From positions 5,294,001 to 5,358,000 of the forward strand of contig NZ_CP029193.1 of NCBI RefSeq assembly GCF_008642355.1: DNA of 64,000 nucleotides. The letters run 5' to 3'. The stretch comes from Streptomyces venezuelae (lineage in GTDB: Bacteria; Actinomycetota; Actinomycetes; Streptomycetales; Streptomycetaceae). Below the pieces are notes generated by a model, which saw only the letters and a list, made by a program, of their open reading frames with translations, was not told where the DNA came from and searched no databases. The position numbers were made by a program, and so were the translations under genes. Shown piece by piece: positions 45,579 through 53,596 of the stretch. How positions within the stretch are numbered: the first letter of the stretch is position 1; each line of letters begins with the position of its first letter.

Positions 45579-47153
45579 ATGGCAGTGATGCGTCACAACC
45601 GCCGAAGACTGGCCGGGATCAGCGCGACAGCGGTCGCGGCCCTCGCCCTCGGCGTCGTCTCCGCCCTTCCGGCGAACGCCCGGCCGGACCGGGCGGAGGG
45701 CACGATAGAGAACGCCGGGACTCCCGGCGCGATCAAGAACAGCTACATCGTGAGCCTCGACAAGGACGGCCCCAAGGCCCGTTCCGCCGCGGGCAAGGCC
45801 CTCGCCAAGGAGTACGGCGCGAAGATCGAGCGGACCTACGACAAGGCGCTCAACGGCTACGCGGTCGAGCTCTCCGAGGCCGAGGCGAAGAGGTTCGCGG
45901 CCGATCCGGCCGTCGACGCGGTCGTCCAGAACCGGACGTTCACTGCCTCCGCGACCCAGACGAACCCGCCGTCCTGGGGCCTGGACCGCATCGACCAGAA
46001 GACCCTGCCGCTGGACCAGAAGTACACCTACCCGGACTCCGCGGGCGAGGGCGTCACCGCGTACGTCATCGACACCGGCGTCCGCATCAGCCACACCGAC
46101 TTCGGCGGCCGCGCCTCCTACGGCTACGACGCCATCGACAACGACAACACCGCGCAGGACGGCCACGGCCACGGCACGCACGTCGCCGGGACCGTCGCGG
46201 GCACCCTGCACGGTGTCGCCAAGAAGGCCAAGATCGTCGGCGTCCGCGTCCTGAACAACCAGGGTTCGGGCACCACGGCGCAGGTCGTCGCGGGCATCGA
46301 CTGGGTGACCAAGAACGCGGTCAAGCCCGCCGTGGCCAACATGTCGCTCGGCGGCGGTGCCGACAGCGCGCTCGACACGGCGGTCCGCAACTCCATCGCG
46401 TCCGGCATCACCTACGCCGTGGCGGCGGGCAACGAGTCGACCGACGCGTCGACCAAGTCGCCCGCGCGCGTGGCGGAGGCCATCACCGTCGGTGCCACGA
46501 CCAGCACCGACGCGAGGGCGAGCTACTCGAACTACGGCAGCATCCTCGACATCTTCGCCCCCGGCTCCTCGATCACCTCGACGTGGAACTCCGGCGACAG
46601 CGCGACGAACACCATCTCCGGTACGTCGATGGCGTCCCCGCACGTGGCGGGCGCGGCAGCGATCTACCTGGGCCAGAACCCCTCGTCGACCCCGGCCCAG
46701 GTGTCCTCGGCCCTCGTCAGCGCCTCCTCGACGGGCGTCGTCACCAGTCCGGGTTCGGGCTCGCCGAACCGTCTCCTGAACGTCACCGGGGGTACGACCA
46801 ACCCGCCGGGCAAGAAGTTCACGAACGACACGGACTACCCGATCAGGGACAACGCCACCGCCGAGTCCCCGGTGACCGTGACCGAGGTCCCGGGCAACGC
46901 GCCCGCCGCCCTGAGCGTGCCGGTGACCATCCAGCACACGTACATCGGCGACCTCCAGGTCCAGCTGATCGCCCCCGACGGGACCGCCTACACCCTCAAG
47001 GGCTACGGCACCGGCGGCAGCTCGGACAACATCAACACCACGTACACGGTGAACGCCTCCTCGGAGACGGCCAACGGCACGTGGAAGCTGCGGGTCAGCG
47101 ACAACGCGGCGCAGGACACCGGGAAGATCGACTCCTGGAGTCTGCAGTTCTGA
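45579..47153 (+). CDS. Secreted subtilisin-like serine protease with P-domain
   Basis: A 524-residue S8 protease. The start at ATG 45579 follows GAGGAGG and gives a signal peptide ([17 protein letters not shown]). An I9 propeptide follows ([13 protein letters not shown] to about residue 125). The catalytic triad is Asp in AYVIDTGV, His in [10 protein letters not shown] and Ser in [11 protein letters not shown]. The C-terminal ~100 residues are a proprotein-convertase P-domain ([31 protein letters not shown]). It is secreted and self-processed. It converges with a serpin gene 14 bp away. Confidence 0.95.
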   Translation: MAVMRHNRRRLAGISATAVAALALGVVSALPANARPDRAEGTIENAGTPGAIKNSYIVSLDKDGPKARSAAGKALAKEYGAKIERTYDKALNGYAVELSEAEAKRFAADPAVDAVVQNRTFTASATQTNPPSWGLDRIDQKTLPLDQKYTYPDSAGEGVTAYVIDTGVRISHTDFGGRASYGYDAIDNDNTAQDGHGHGTHVAGTVAGTLHGVAKKAKIVGVRVLNNQGSGTTAQVVAGIDWVTKNAVKPAVANMSLGGGADSALDTAVRNSIASGITYAVAAGNESTDASTKSPARVAEAITVGATTSTDARASYSNYGSILDIFAPGSSITSTWNSGDSATNTISGTSMASPHVAGAAAIYLGQNPSSTPAQVSSALVSASSTGVVTSPGSGSPNRLLNVTGGTTNPPGKKFTNDTDYPIRDNATAESPVTVTEVPGNAPAALSVPVTIQHTYIGDLQVQLIAPDGTAYTLKGYGTGGSSDNINTTYTVNASSETANGTWKLRVSDNAAQDTGKIDSWSLQF

Positions 47154-47166
47154 CCGCTGAAGTACC

Positions 47167-48399
47167 TCAGTGATGCTCGTCCTCGCGGTACGGCTCCGGG
47201 TCGGTGACCCAGCCCGCCGCGAGGACGAGGCGTGAGGTGCGGTGGACGGCGAGGAAGCCGAAAGGGCGGTCGAAGGTGGCGTTCACGTCGGTGGTGACGT
47301 AGCGCTCCTCGGGCAGGCCCGCGCCGTACGCCATGAAGACCGTGACGGCGGCGGCCCGGAAGCCGAGTGCGCTGAACGTCGCGGTCGCCGCCTGCTCGCC
47401 CCTCTGCAGCGCCAGGGGTTCGACCGCGATCCCCGGGAAGTGGCCCTCCGCCGCGTCCGTCATGTCCTTCGCGGTGGTCAGGCCGAACAGTTCGTGCCGC
47501 GCCATCAGGTCGTGCCGCGCCGTCGACGTGAACGGCACGGTGGCGACGTGCAGCGTCGCCGGGCGCGGCGACATGGCGCGCACCCGGCGGACCTCCAGAC
47601 CGGGGCCGGCCTCGCCGTACGGCATGTGGGTTCCCGGTACCACCGGGATTCTGCGCGCCAGCGCGTCCACACCCGCCCCGAGCACCGCCCCCGGCCCCAT
47701 GTGGTCCTCGCCGAGCAGCAGGTGGACGTCGACCCCGGTGTCGCCGAGCACCTTCAACTCGGTCACGGATCCCGTGGCGGACCGCGCGACGCCGACACGG
47801 TCGAGCAGCGACGTCGACCGGTGGAGGCCGGCCAGGGAACGGCCCTGCCACGGCCCCGTTTCGGGGACCATCAGGCCGTCGTCGAAGGGCTGGAGCCATG
47901 CGGTGCGCAGCGCCAGCGCACTCGCCAGGACGAACTCCGTGTCCTTGTCGGGACGGGCCGGCATCCGTGGGATCTGCCCGCCCGTCCGCTCCGCCGCCCA
48001 CGCGTCGAGCGCCGCGGCGTCCACGGCCGGGTCACCGGTCAGCACCCCCAGCGCGTCCACCGGCACCCCCTCGCGCCACGCGTCCCGCAGGGTCAGGGTG
48101 CGCCTGGTCCACAGGCCGAGGGCCGCGTCCATGCCGCGCACGCGGTCCATCGCGGCCAGCAACTCGCGCGCGCCCGACGCCGCTTCGTCCGCGGGGAGTC
48201 CCACCGCCTCGGAGAGCTCCGCGCGGGCCGCGCCGGTCGCGCCGTCGGCGAGGAACGCCAGGAGGGGCCAGACGCCGGGCGCCGAGAAGACCGTGCCGCG
48301 GTCGGCGGAGGCCGTGGCGGCCCACTTCGCGGTCAAGTCGTTGACGGCCCGAACGGTGCTCCGCGTGGCTGACCGAGTTGTCGAGCTTTGTCGCCGCAT
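47167..48399 (-). CDS. Serpin-family protein
   Basis: A 410-residue serpin-like protein. The start resembles the serpin core (NDLTAKWAAT ... GTVFSAPGVWPLLAFL), and the C-terminal signature is FDRPFGFLAVHRTSRLVLAAGWV. No clear signal peptide is visible, so it is probably cytoplasmic. The reactive loop lies before the signature (about 360-385) and is hard to align; inhibitory function is not certain. It converges with the subtilisin gene, which suggests a protease-inhibitor pair, but other targets are possible. Confidence 0.8.
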   Translation of the reverse strand: MRRQSSTTRSATRSTVRAVNDLTAKWAATASADRGTVFSAPGVWPLLAFLADGATGAARAELSEAVGLPADEAASGARELLAAMDRVRGMDAALGLWTRRTLTLRDAWREGVPVDALGVLTGDPAVDAAALDAWAAERTGGQIPRMPARPDKDTEFVLASALALRTAWLQPFDDGLMVPETGPWQGRSLAGLHRSTSLLDRVGVARSATGSVTELKVLGDTGVDVHLLLGEDHMGPGAVLGAGVDALARRIPVVPGTHMPYGEAGPGLEVRRVRAMSPRPATLHVATVPFTSTARHDLMARHELFGLTTAKDMTDAAEGHFPGIAVEPLALQRGEQAATATFSALGFRAAAVTVFMAYGAGLPEERYVTTDVNATFDRPFGFLAVHRTSRLVLAAGWVTDPEPYREDEHH

Positions 48400-48532
48400 T
48401 ACTTTTTATCCCCCACCCCGATTACGATGCGCCAGGCTCTCCGTACGCCCTGCGCGGCCTGCACGACCCCCGCATGACGCCGCTGACGGCACCCCAGCAC
48501 CACCCGTACCAGAATCCAGGAGCACGTTACCC

Positions 48533-49762
48533 GTGGACATACCGCCGCCCCCCGGCCCGAACGCCCCTCCTGGAGGCGCACCGGGTCAGCCGGACCAGCC
48601 GGGCGCCCCCTGGCCGCCGCAGCCCCCGCACGGACAGCTCCCGTACCAGGCCTGGCCCGGCCCGTACTCGCCGTACTCCCGGCCGCCGGTGAACGGCTTC
48701 GCGATCGCGTCGCTCGTGTTCGGGATCTTCTGCTTCGTGCCCGCCGTGGGCCTCGTCCTCGGCCTCGTCGGGCTCGCGCAGATCAAGAGGAAGGGCGAGC
48801 GCGGCAAGGGCCTCGCGATCGCAGGCGGCATCCTCTCCGTGGTGGGCGTCGTCCTGCTCGTGCTCTCCGTCGCCACGGGCGCCGCCCGCGACTTCGCCGA
48901 GGGGTTCAAGGACGCGGCCCGCGAGTCCCGGCAGAGCGGTACCGGTTTCCCGGTCGACAAGGGCGGCTGTTTCGACGCGCCCGACGGGAAGATCGACTCC
49001 ATGGAGTACGCCGCCCAGGTGGACGAGGTCCCCTGCGCCGGGAAGCACGACGGCGAGGTCTTCGCGTCGTTCCGCGTGACCGGTGCGGAGTACCCGGGGG
49101 AGGACGCCATGATCGACCTCGCGGAGTCCAAGTGCACCGACCTGCAGTGGGCGTACGTCATGGACACCTGGGCGGACTTCGGCGACGCCCAGATCTACTA
49201 CTTCATGCCCGACCGGACCACCTGGCGACACGGTGACCGCCACGGGACGTGCATCTTCGGTGCCGTCGACGCGGGGGAACGGCTCGAAGGCTCCCTGCGC
49301 AGCGACGCGACGACGCTCGACGCGGACCAGCTCGCCTACGTGAAGGCGGACCGCGCCTTCAGCAAGGAGTACCTCGCGGCGCCCGCCGAGGAGCGGATCG
49401 AGGACGACCTCGACGGGCACAAGAAGTGGGCCGCCCGCGTCGACAAGGGCCTCGCCGAACAGGCACGGCAGTTGCGCGCGCACGACTGGCCGACGGGCAC
49501 ACAGAAGCACATCGACAGGCTTGTCACCGAGATCGAGAAGGGCCGCAAGGAGTGGGCGAAGGCGGCCGAGGCCTCCGATGCCGACACCTTCGACAAGCAC
49601 TACCTGGCGGGCTTCCGGAAAATGGGTGACAAGAGCGCCATCCCCGCTCGCAAGTCCCTGCGTCTGGGGACGACTTCGCCGCGTGACGCGACTCCGTGGG
49701 ACGGCCCGGAGACCGGTCTCGACGAGGACCACGGAGCGGGCGGGGACAGCGAGGAGGCGTGA
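48533..49762 (+). CDS. Proline-rich membrane protein, DUF4190 / septum-formation-like
   Basis: A 409-residue protein. The N-terminus is rich in Pro, Gly and Gln (about 1-50). Two membrane segments follow in a DUF4190-like hairpin (NGFAIASLVFGIFCFVPAVG and GLAIAGGILSVVGVVLLVLS). A long outside or inside domain comes next, with Cys residues in KGGCFDAP, VPCAGKHDGEVFASF and ESKCTDLQW, similar to the septum formation/DUF4190 family. The C-terminal ~150 residues are charged and helical. The start is GTG 48533 with AGGAG upstream; the upstream frame overlaps the serpin gene and is rejected. Confidence 0.75.
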   Translation: MDIPPPPGPNAPPGGAPGQPDQPGAPWPPQPPHGQLPYQAWPGPYSPYSRPPVNGFAIASLVFGIFCFVPAVGLVLGLVGLAQIKRKGERGKGLAIAGGILSVVGVVLLVLSVATGAARDFAEGFKDAARESRQSGTGFPVDKGGCFDAPDGKIDSMEYAAQVDEVPCAGKHDGEVFASFRVTGAEYPGEDAMIDLAESKCTDLQWAYVMDTWADFGDAQIYYFMPDRTTWRHGDRHGTCIFGAVDAGERLEGSLRSDATTLDADQLAYVKADRAFSKEYLAAPAEERIEDDLDGHKKWAARVDKGLAEQARQLRAHDWPTGTQKHIDRLVTEIEKGRKEWAKAAEASDADTFDKHYLAGFRKMGDKSAIPARKSLRLGTTSPRDATPWDGPETGLDEDHGAGGDSEEA

Positions 49763-49776
49763 GCGGACCGCACCCC

Positions 49777-49811
49777 GGGTGACCGTTCGGGCAACCCCTG
49801 AACGGTCACCC
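49777..49811. terminator. Intrinsic-type terminator after the DUF4190-like gene
   Basis: A 12-bp perfect stem (49777-49788 with 49800-49811) with an 11-nt loop, followed by TAAGGGGCTTTTG. It separates this gene from the esterase gene. Confidence 0.8.
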
Positions 49812-49849
49812 TAAGGGGCTTTTGTCTGCTTCTGTGATAGTTCTTCGGC

Positions 49850-51064
49850 GTGACGTCCGTCGTGCCGCCGCCCGCCGTGGCCCGGGTCCTGCTCCTGACC
49901 ACCGGCCTGCTGAACGCGGCGCTCGCCGTCCTCGTCGCCGCCCCGCTGCCCCGCGTCCCGCTCCTGGTGCTCGCCGCCGGTGCCATCACCTCCTGGGGGC
50001 TCCTGCTGTTGCCGCCGGGGCTGCTCGGCCTCGTGGGCGCCGCGCTCGCGGGGCGACGCCACCCCTGGTGCGCGGGGCTCGCCGCGCTCGCCTCCTTCGC
50101 GGCCCTCGTCCACGGAGTGATGCCGTACGCCGCCGCGTCCGGCACCGCGCGACAGCAGGGGCTCCATCTCGCGCCCGCGCGGTACTTCGACGGCGTCAAC
50201 TACGCCGAGGTGCCCGACCGCGCCCGCACCCTCACCTACGCGCGCGTGGGCCGCGGTGACAGGGCCCGCGCCAAGGGGCTGAAGTTGCGGCTCGACCTGT
50301 GGGCGCCGCCCAAGCGGACCGACGCGCCGCGACCCGCCGTCGTGTGGGTGCACGGCGGCGGCTGGAACAAGGGCCACCGCAGCCAGACCCCCGCGTGGAA
50401 CCGCTGGTTCAACGCGCGCGGGTGGTCGGTCTTCGACATCGACTACCGCCTCGCACCCCGTGCCACCCAGCTCGACCAGATCGGCGACGTCAAGTGCGCC
50501 GTCGGCTGGGTGCGGCGGCACGCGCGGGTGTACGGCGTCGACCCCGACCGCCTGCTCCTCGCGGGCAGTTCGGCCGGCGGCAACCTCGCGCTCGCCGCCG
50601 CCTACACGGAGGGGGACGGCAGGGTCCCGGCGTCCTGCGGGGTGCGGGACAGTTCCGTCGCCGGTGTCCTCTCCCTCTACGGGCCCACCGACATGCGGCG
50701 CCTGATCGCGGGCACCGCGCTGCGCCGCGACCCCATGATCCCGCTCCTGATGGGCGGTTCGGCCGCCACCGCTCCAGCCCGCTACCGCCTCGGCTCGCCC
50801 GCCCGGCTCGTCCGGGGCGACGTACCGCCCACGCTGCTCCTGCACGGGAGCGCGGACCGCGCGGTGCCGGTCGCGCAGGCGCGCGAGCTGGCCCGGCGCC
50901 TCGAAGAGGCCGGCGCTCCGGCGACGTACGTCGAACTGCCGTGGGCCGACCATTGTTTCGACGTGAACTGGGGAGGATGGGGGAGCCAGATCGCGCGGGC
51001 GGCGACCGAACGTTTCCTCAAGGTCGTCGGCCGTCCGCCATATCCGGGGAAAGGTCCTGCGTAA
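49850..51064 (+). CDS. Membrane-anchored alpha/beta hydrolase (esterase/lipase, HSL-like)
   Basis: A 404-residue hydrolase. The first ~95 residues contain three hydrophobic segments (VARVLLLTTGLLNAALAVLV and two more), so the enzyme sits in the membrane. The catalytic part starts near 125. The oxyanion motif is VWVHGGGW, the nucleophile is in AGSSAGGNLAL, the Asp in LLHGSADRAVPV and the His in WADHCFDV. These fit the hormone-sensitive-lipase/esterase branch. The GTG at 49850 was taken as start. The natural substrate is unknown. Confidence 0.85.
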   Translation: MTSVVPPPAVARVLLLTTGLLNAALAVLVAAPLPRVPLLVLAAGAITSWGLLLLPPGLLGLVGAALAGRRHPWCAGLAALASFAALVHGVMPYAAASGTARQQGLHLAPARYFDGVNYAEVPDRARTLTYARVGRGDRARAKGLKLRLDLWAPPKRTDAPRPAVVWVHGGGWNKGHRSQTPAWNRWFNARGWSVFDIDYRLAPRATQLDQIGDVKCAVGWVRRHARVYGVDPDRLLLAGSSAGGNLALAAAYTEGDGRVPASCGVRDSSVAGVLSLYGPTDMRRLIAGTALRRDPMIPLLMGGSAATAPARYRLGSPARLVRGDVPPTLLLHGSADRAVPVAQARELARRLEEAGAPATYVELPWADHCFDVNWGGWGSQIARAATERFLKVVGRPPYPGKGPA

Positions 51065-51110
51065 AGACCTGCGCCAGCAGAAATCATCACTTCGGGTGAT
51101 TCCTTGGCCT

Positions 51111-51131
51111 TGGGTTGCATGCAACAACCCA
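51111..51131. promoter_or_regulatory. Candidate operator upstream of the GntR regulator
   Basis: TGGGTTG (51111-51117) and CAACCCA (51125-51131) form an inverted repeat around a palindromic GTTGCATGCAAC. It lies about 45 bp before the GntR start, a good place for autoregulation. Confidence 0.5.
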
Positions 51132-51176
51132 CGGTTGCCAGGCTGTTGCTGTCTGTCAACCTGATGGGAGTGGCCA

Positions 51177-51932
51177 GTGACTTTCGGTGAACAGCCGGCG
51201 TATCTGCGGGTCGCGGGTGATCTCCGCAAGAAGATCGCCGACGGTTCGCTGCCGCCGCACACCCGCCTCCCCTCGCAGGCCAGAATCCGCGAGGAGTACG
51301 GGGTGTCGGACACGGTCGCCCTGGAGGCGCGCAAGGTCCTGATGGCCGAGGGCCTGGTCGAAGGCCGCTCCGGATCGGGCACCTATGTGCGCGAGCGCCC
51401 CGTCCCGCGCAAGATCGCCCGCACCGGGTACCGCGCGGTGAACGGCGGCTCGACCCCCTTCCGCCAGGAGCAGGCCGCCGACGGCGTGCGCGGCACCTGG
51501 GAGTCCCGCAGCGAGCAGATCGAGGCGGACGCCGGGGTGGCCGAGCGCCTCGGCATCCGCGTCGGCGACCGCGTGATGTGCACCAAGTACGTCTTCCGGG
51601 ACGCCGGCGAGACCATGATGCTCTCCACCTCCTGGGAGCCCCTCGCCGTCACCGGTCGCACACCCGTGATGCTCCCCGAGGAGGGCCCGCTGGGCGGCTG
51701 CGGAGTGGTGGACCGGATGGCCGCCATCGACGTGATCGTGGACAACGTCGCGGAGGAAGTGGGCGCCCGCCCCGGCCTCGCGGAGGAGCTCACGGCGCTC
51801 GGCGGCGTCCCCGGGCACGTGGTCATCGTCGTCCACCGCACGTACTACGCATCGGGCCGTGCCGTGGAAACGGCCGACATCGTGGTGCCGGCCGACCGCT
51901 ACCGCATCGCGTATCACCTGCCCGTGAGGTAG
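51177..51932 (+). CDS. GntR-family regulator (HutC/UTRA type)
   Basis: A 251-residue repressor-type protein. The N-terminal winged helix is YLRVAGDLRKKIADGSLPPH, then TRLPSQARIREEYGVSD and GLVEGRSGSGTYV. The C-terminal domain is UTRA-like (about 95-245), the small-molecule-binding domain of the HutC branch. The start is GTG 51177 behind GATGGGAG. An inverted repeat upstream may be its own operator. The ligand is unknown. Confidence 0.9.
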   Translation: MTFGEQPAYLRVAGDLRKKIADGSLPPHTRLPSQARIREEYGVSDTVALEARKVLMAEGLVEGRSGSGTYVRERPVPRKIARTGYRAVNGGSTPFRQEQAADGVRGTWESRSEQIEADAGVAERLGIRVGDRVMCTKYVFRDAGETMMLSTSWEPLAVTGRTPVMLPEEGPLGGCGVVDRMAAIDVIVDNVAEEVGARPGLAEELTALGGVPGHVVIVVHRTYYASGRAVETADIVVPADRYRIAYHLPVR

Positions 51933-52251
51933 CCGGGCCCTCCAGTCCTCCGCATTCCCCGTCCGCCGCGCACGCCCCATCGGCGCGTGCGCGCACACCT
52001 CCGCTCCTCCCGGCCCGCCCCCCGTTTCGCTTCGCGCGGGGGCGGGTTTCGGCTGTCACCGCACGGCCCCTGCGCTCCTCCTGTTGCACGCGTAGCCGGG
52101 GTCTTGGCCGATAGCGGCCCTCTTGCGTATCTCCTTGTGCAAAGTCGTATCCGCTGCGTAAAGGTCGGGCGTAGGCTCGGGCATATGCGGACTGCGGTTT
52201 CCTTACAGACCGAGGCGTGGGCGCGCCGGGGGTGGCGAACGGAGGGGCGCA
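51933..52251. other. Intergenic region before the small SPOR-like gene
   Basis: 319 bp without a gene I can support. The right part is less GC-rich and probably holds the promoter of the gene at 52252; a GGAGG site lies at 52241-52245. Other frames here look like shadows. Confidence 0.45.
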
Positions 52252-52437
52252 ATGAATGACGGAACAGTTCTGCTGCCCTGGTTCGTGATACGTCAGGACG
52301 ACAACGGCAACCGCTATCGCGTGGGCAGGTACGCGACGAAGGCCGAGGCCCAGAAGATCGCCGACAGCCTCCACGACCGCGGGCACAAGCAGCTCTACTC
52401 CATCGAGAAACTGAGCCAGAACGGCAGCGGCCGCTAG
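52252..52437 (+). CDS. Small conserved-looking protein, SPOR-like
   Basis: A 61-residue protein. The segment RYRVGRYATKAEAQKIADSL resembles half of a SPOR domain, which binds peptidoglycan in other proteins, but the rest is too short to be sure. It starts at ATG behind GGAGGGG. No signal peptide is present. A function cannot be given. Confidence 0.7.
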   Translation: MNDGTVLLPWFVIRQDDNGNRYRVGRYATKAEAQKIADSLHDRGHKQLYSIEKLSQNGSGR

Positions 52438-52479
52438 GGACGTCCGGCGCGGGCCCAGGGTTTCCGTACGCTCTCCCGC

Positions 52480-52878
<399 letters not shown>

Positions 52879-53006
52879 CCCGGCGTACGCCGTTCGTGCC
52901 ACAGCGCGCTCCAATACGCGGTAAAGCAGACCGGATATCGGGTATGTGCCCATTAACCCCATGAAACCGGACAGGTTCCCGGGCAGGTTCCGCTACTGGT
53001 CTGGAA

Positions 53007-53423
53007 GTGATCGGCGTGATCGACACCGAAGGCGACTGCGCCGAGTGGGCCTTCCCCGCGGACCCCGGCGCCGTCCGCACCGCCCGCACGGCCGTCCGCA
53101 AACAGCTCGCCGACTGGGGTCTCACGTCCGTCGCCGACATCACCGTGTTGCTCGTGAGCGAGCTGGTGACCAACTCCCTGCGTCATGCCTCCGGGCCCAT
53201 CGGCGTACGCCTCGTACGCCCCGTCGACCCCGACGGCACCCTCCTCGTAGAGGTGTCCGATCCACTCCCCGACCCGCCCCTGGAGCGCGTCGCCGCCCTC
53301 GACGACGAGGGCGGCCGCGGTCTCCAGCTGGTGTCCCGATCGTCACGGCGCTGGGGCACACGTCCGGGTCGTACGGGCAGGACGGGGAAGACGGTGTGGT
53401 TCGAGCTGGCGCTGCCGGGTTAG
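53007..53423 (+). CDS. RsbW-like ATP-binding regulator (anti-sigma kinase type)
   Basis: A 138-residue HATPase_c_2 protein. The N-box is LLVSELVTNSLRHA, then VSDPLPDPP (G1-like) and DDEGGRGLQLVSRSSRRWG (G2 region). The ending GKTVWFELAL is typical of the Streptomyces RsbW-like family. Such proteins bind sigma or anti-sigma partners and may phosphorylate them. The start is GTG 53007. The next gene carries a closely similar C-terminal domain, so the two may share partners. Confidence 0.9.
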   Translation: MIGVIDTEGDCAEWAFPADPGAVRTARTAVRKQLADWGLTSVADITVLLVSELVTNSLRHASGPIGVRLVRPVDPDGTLLVEVSDPLPDPPLERVAALDDEGGRGLQLVSRSSRRWGTRPGRTGRTGKTVWFELALPG

Positions 53424-53596
53424 AAGACTGGCAGTGTGCGAGAGGCGTCCTGCACAAGGGCGGCACGGGCCGGAAAGCGTCGAGTCCGTGCTGTGATCGT
53501 GAACGCCGTGTGGCGCGGCACCGTAGTGCTGGATACTGCGGTCAGCCGTATGCGGTGACCGGTGCCGGACGCGGTGAGCTGGAGGGGACGGTTCGC

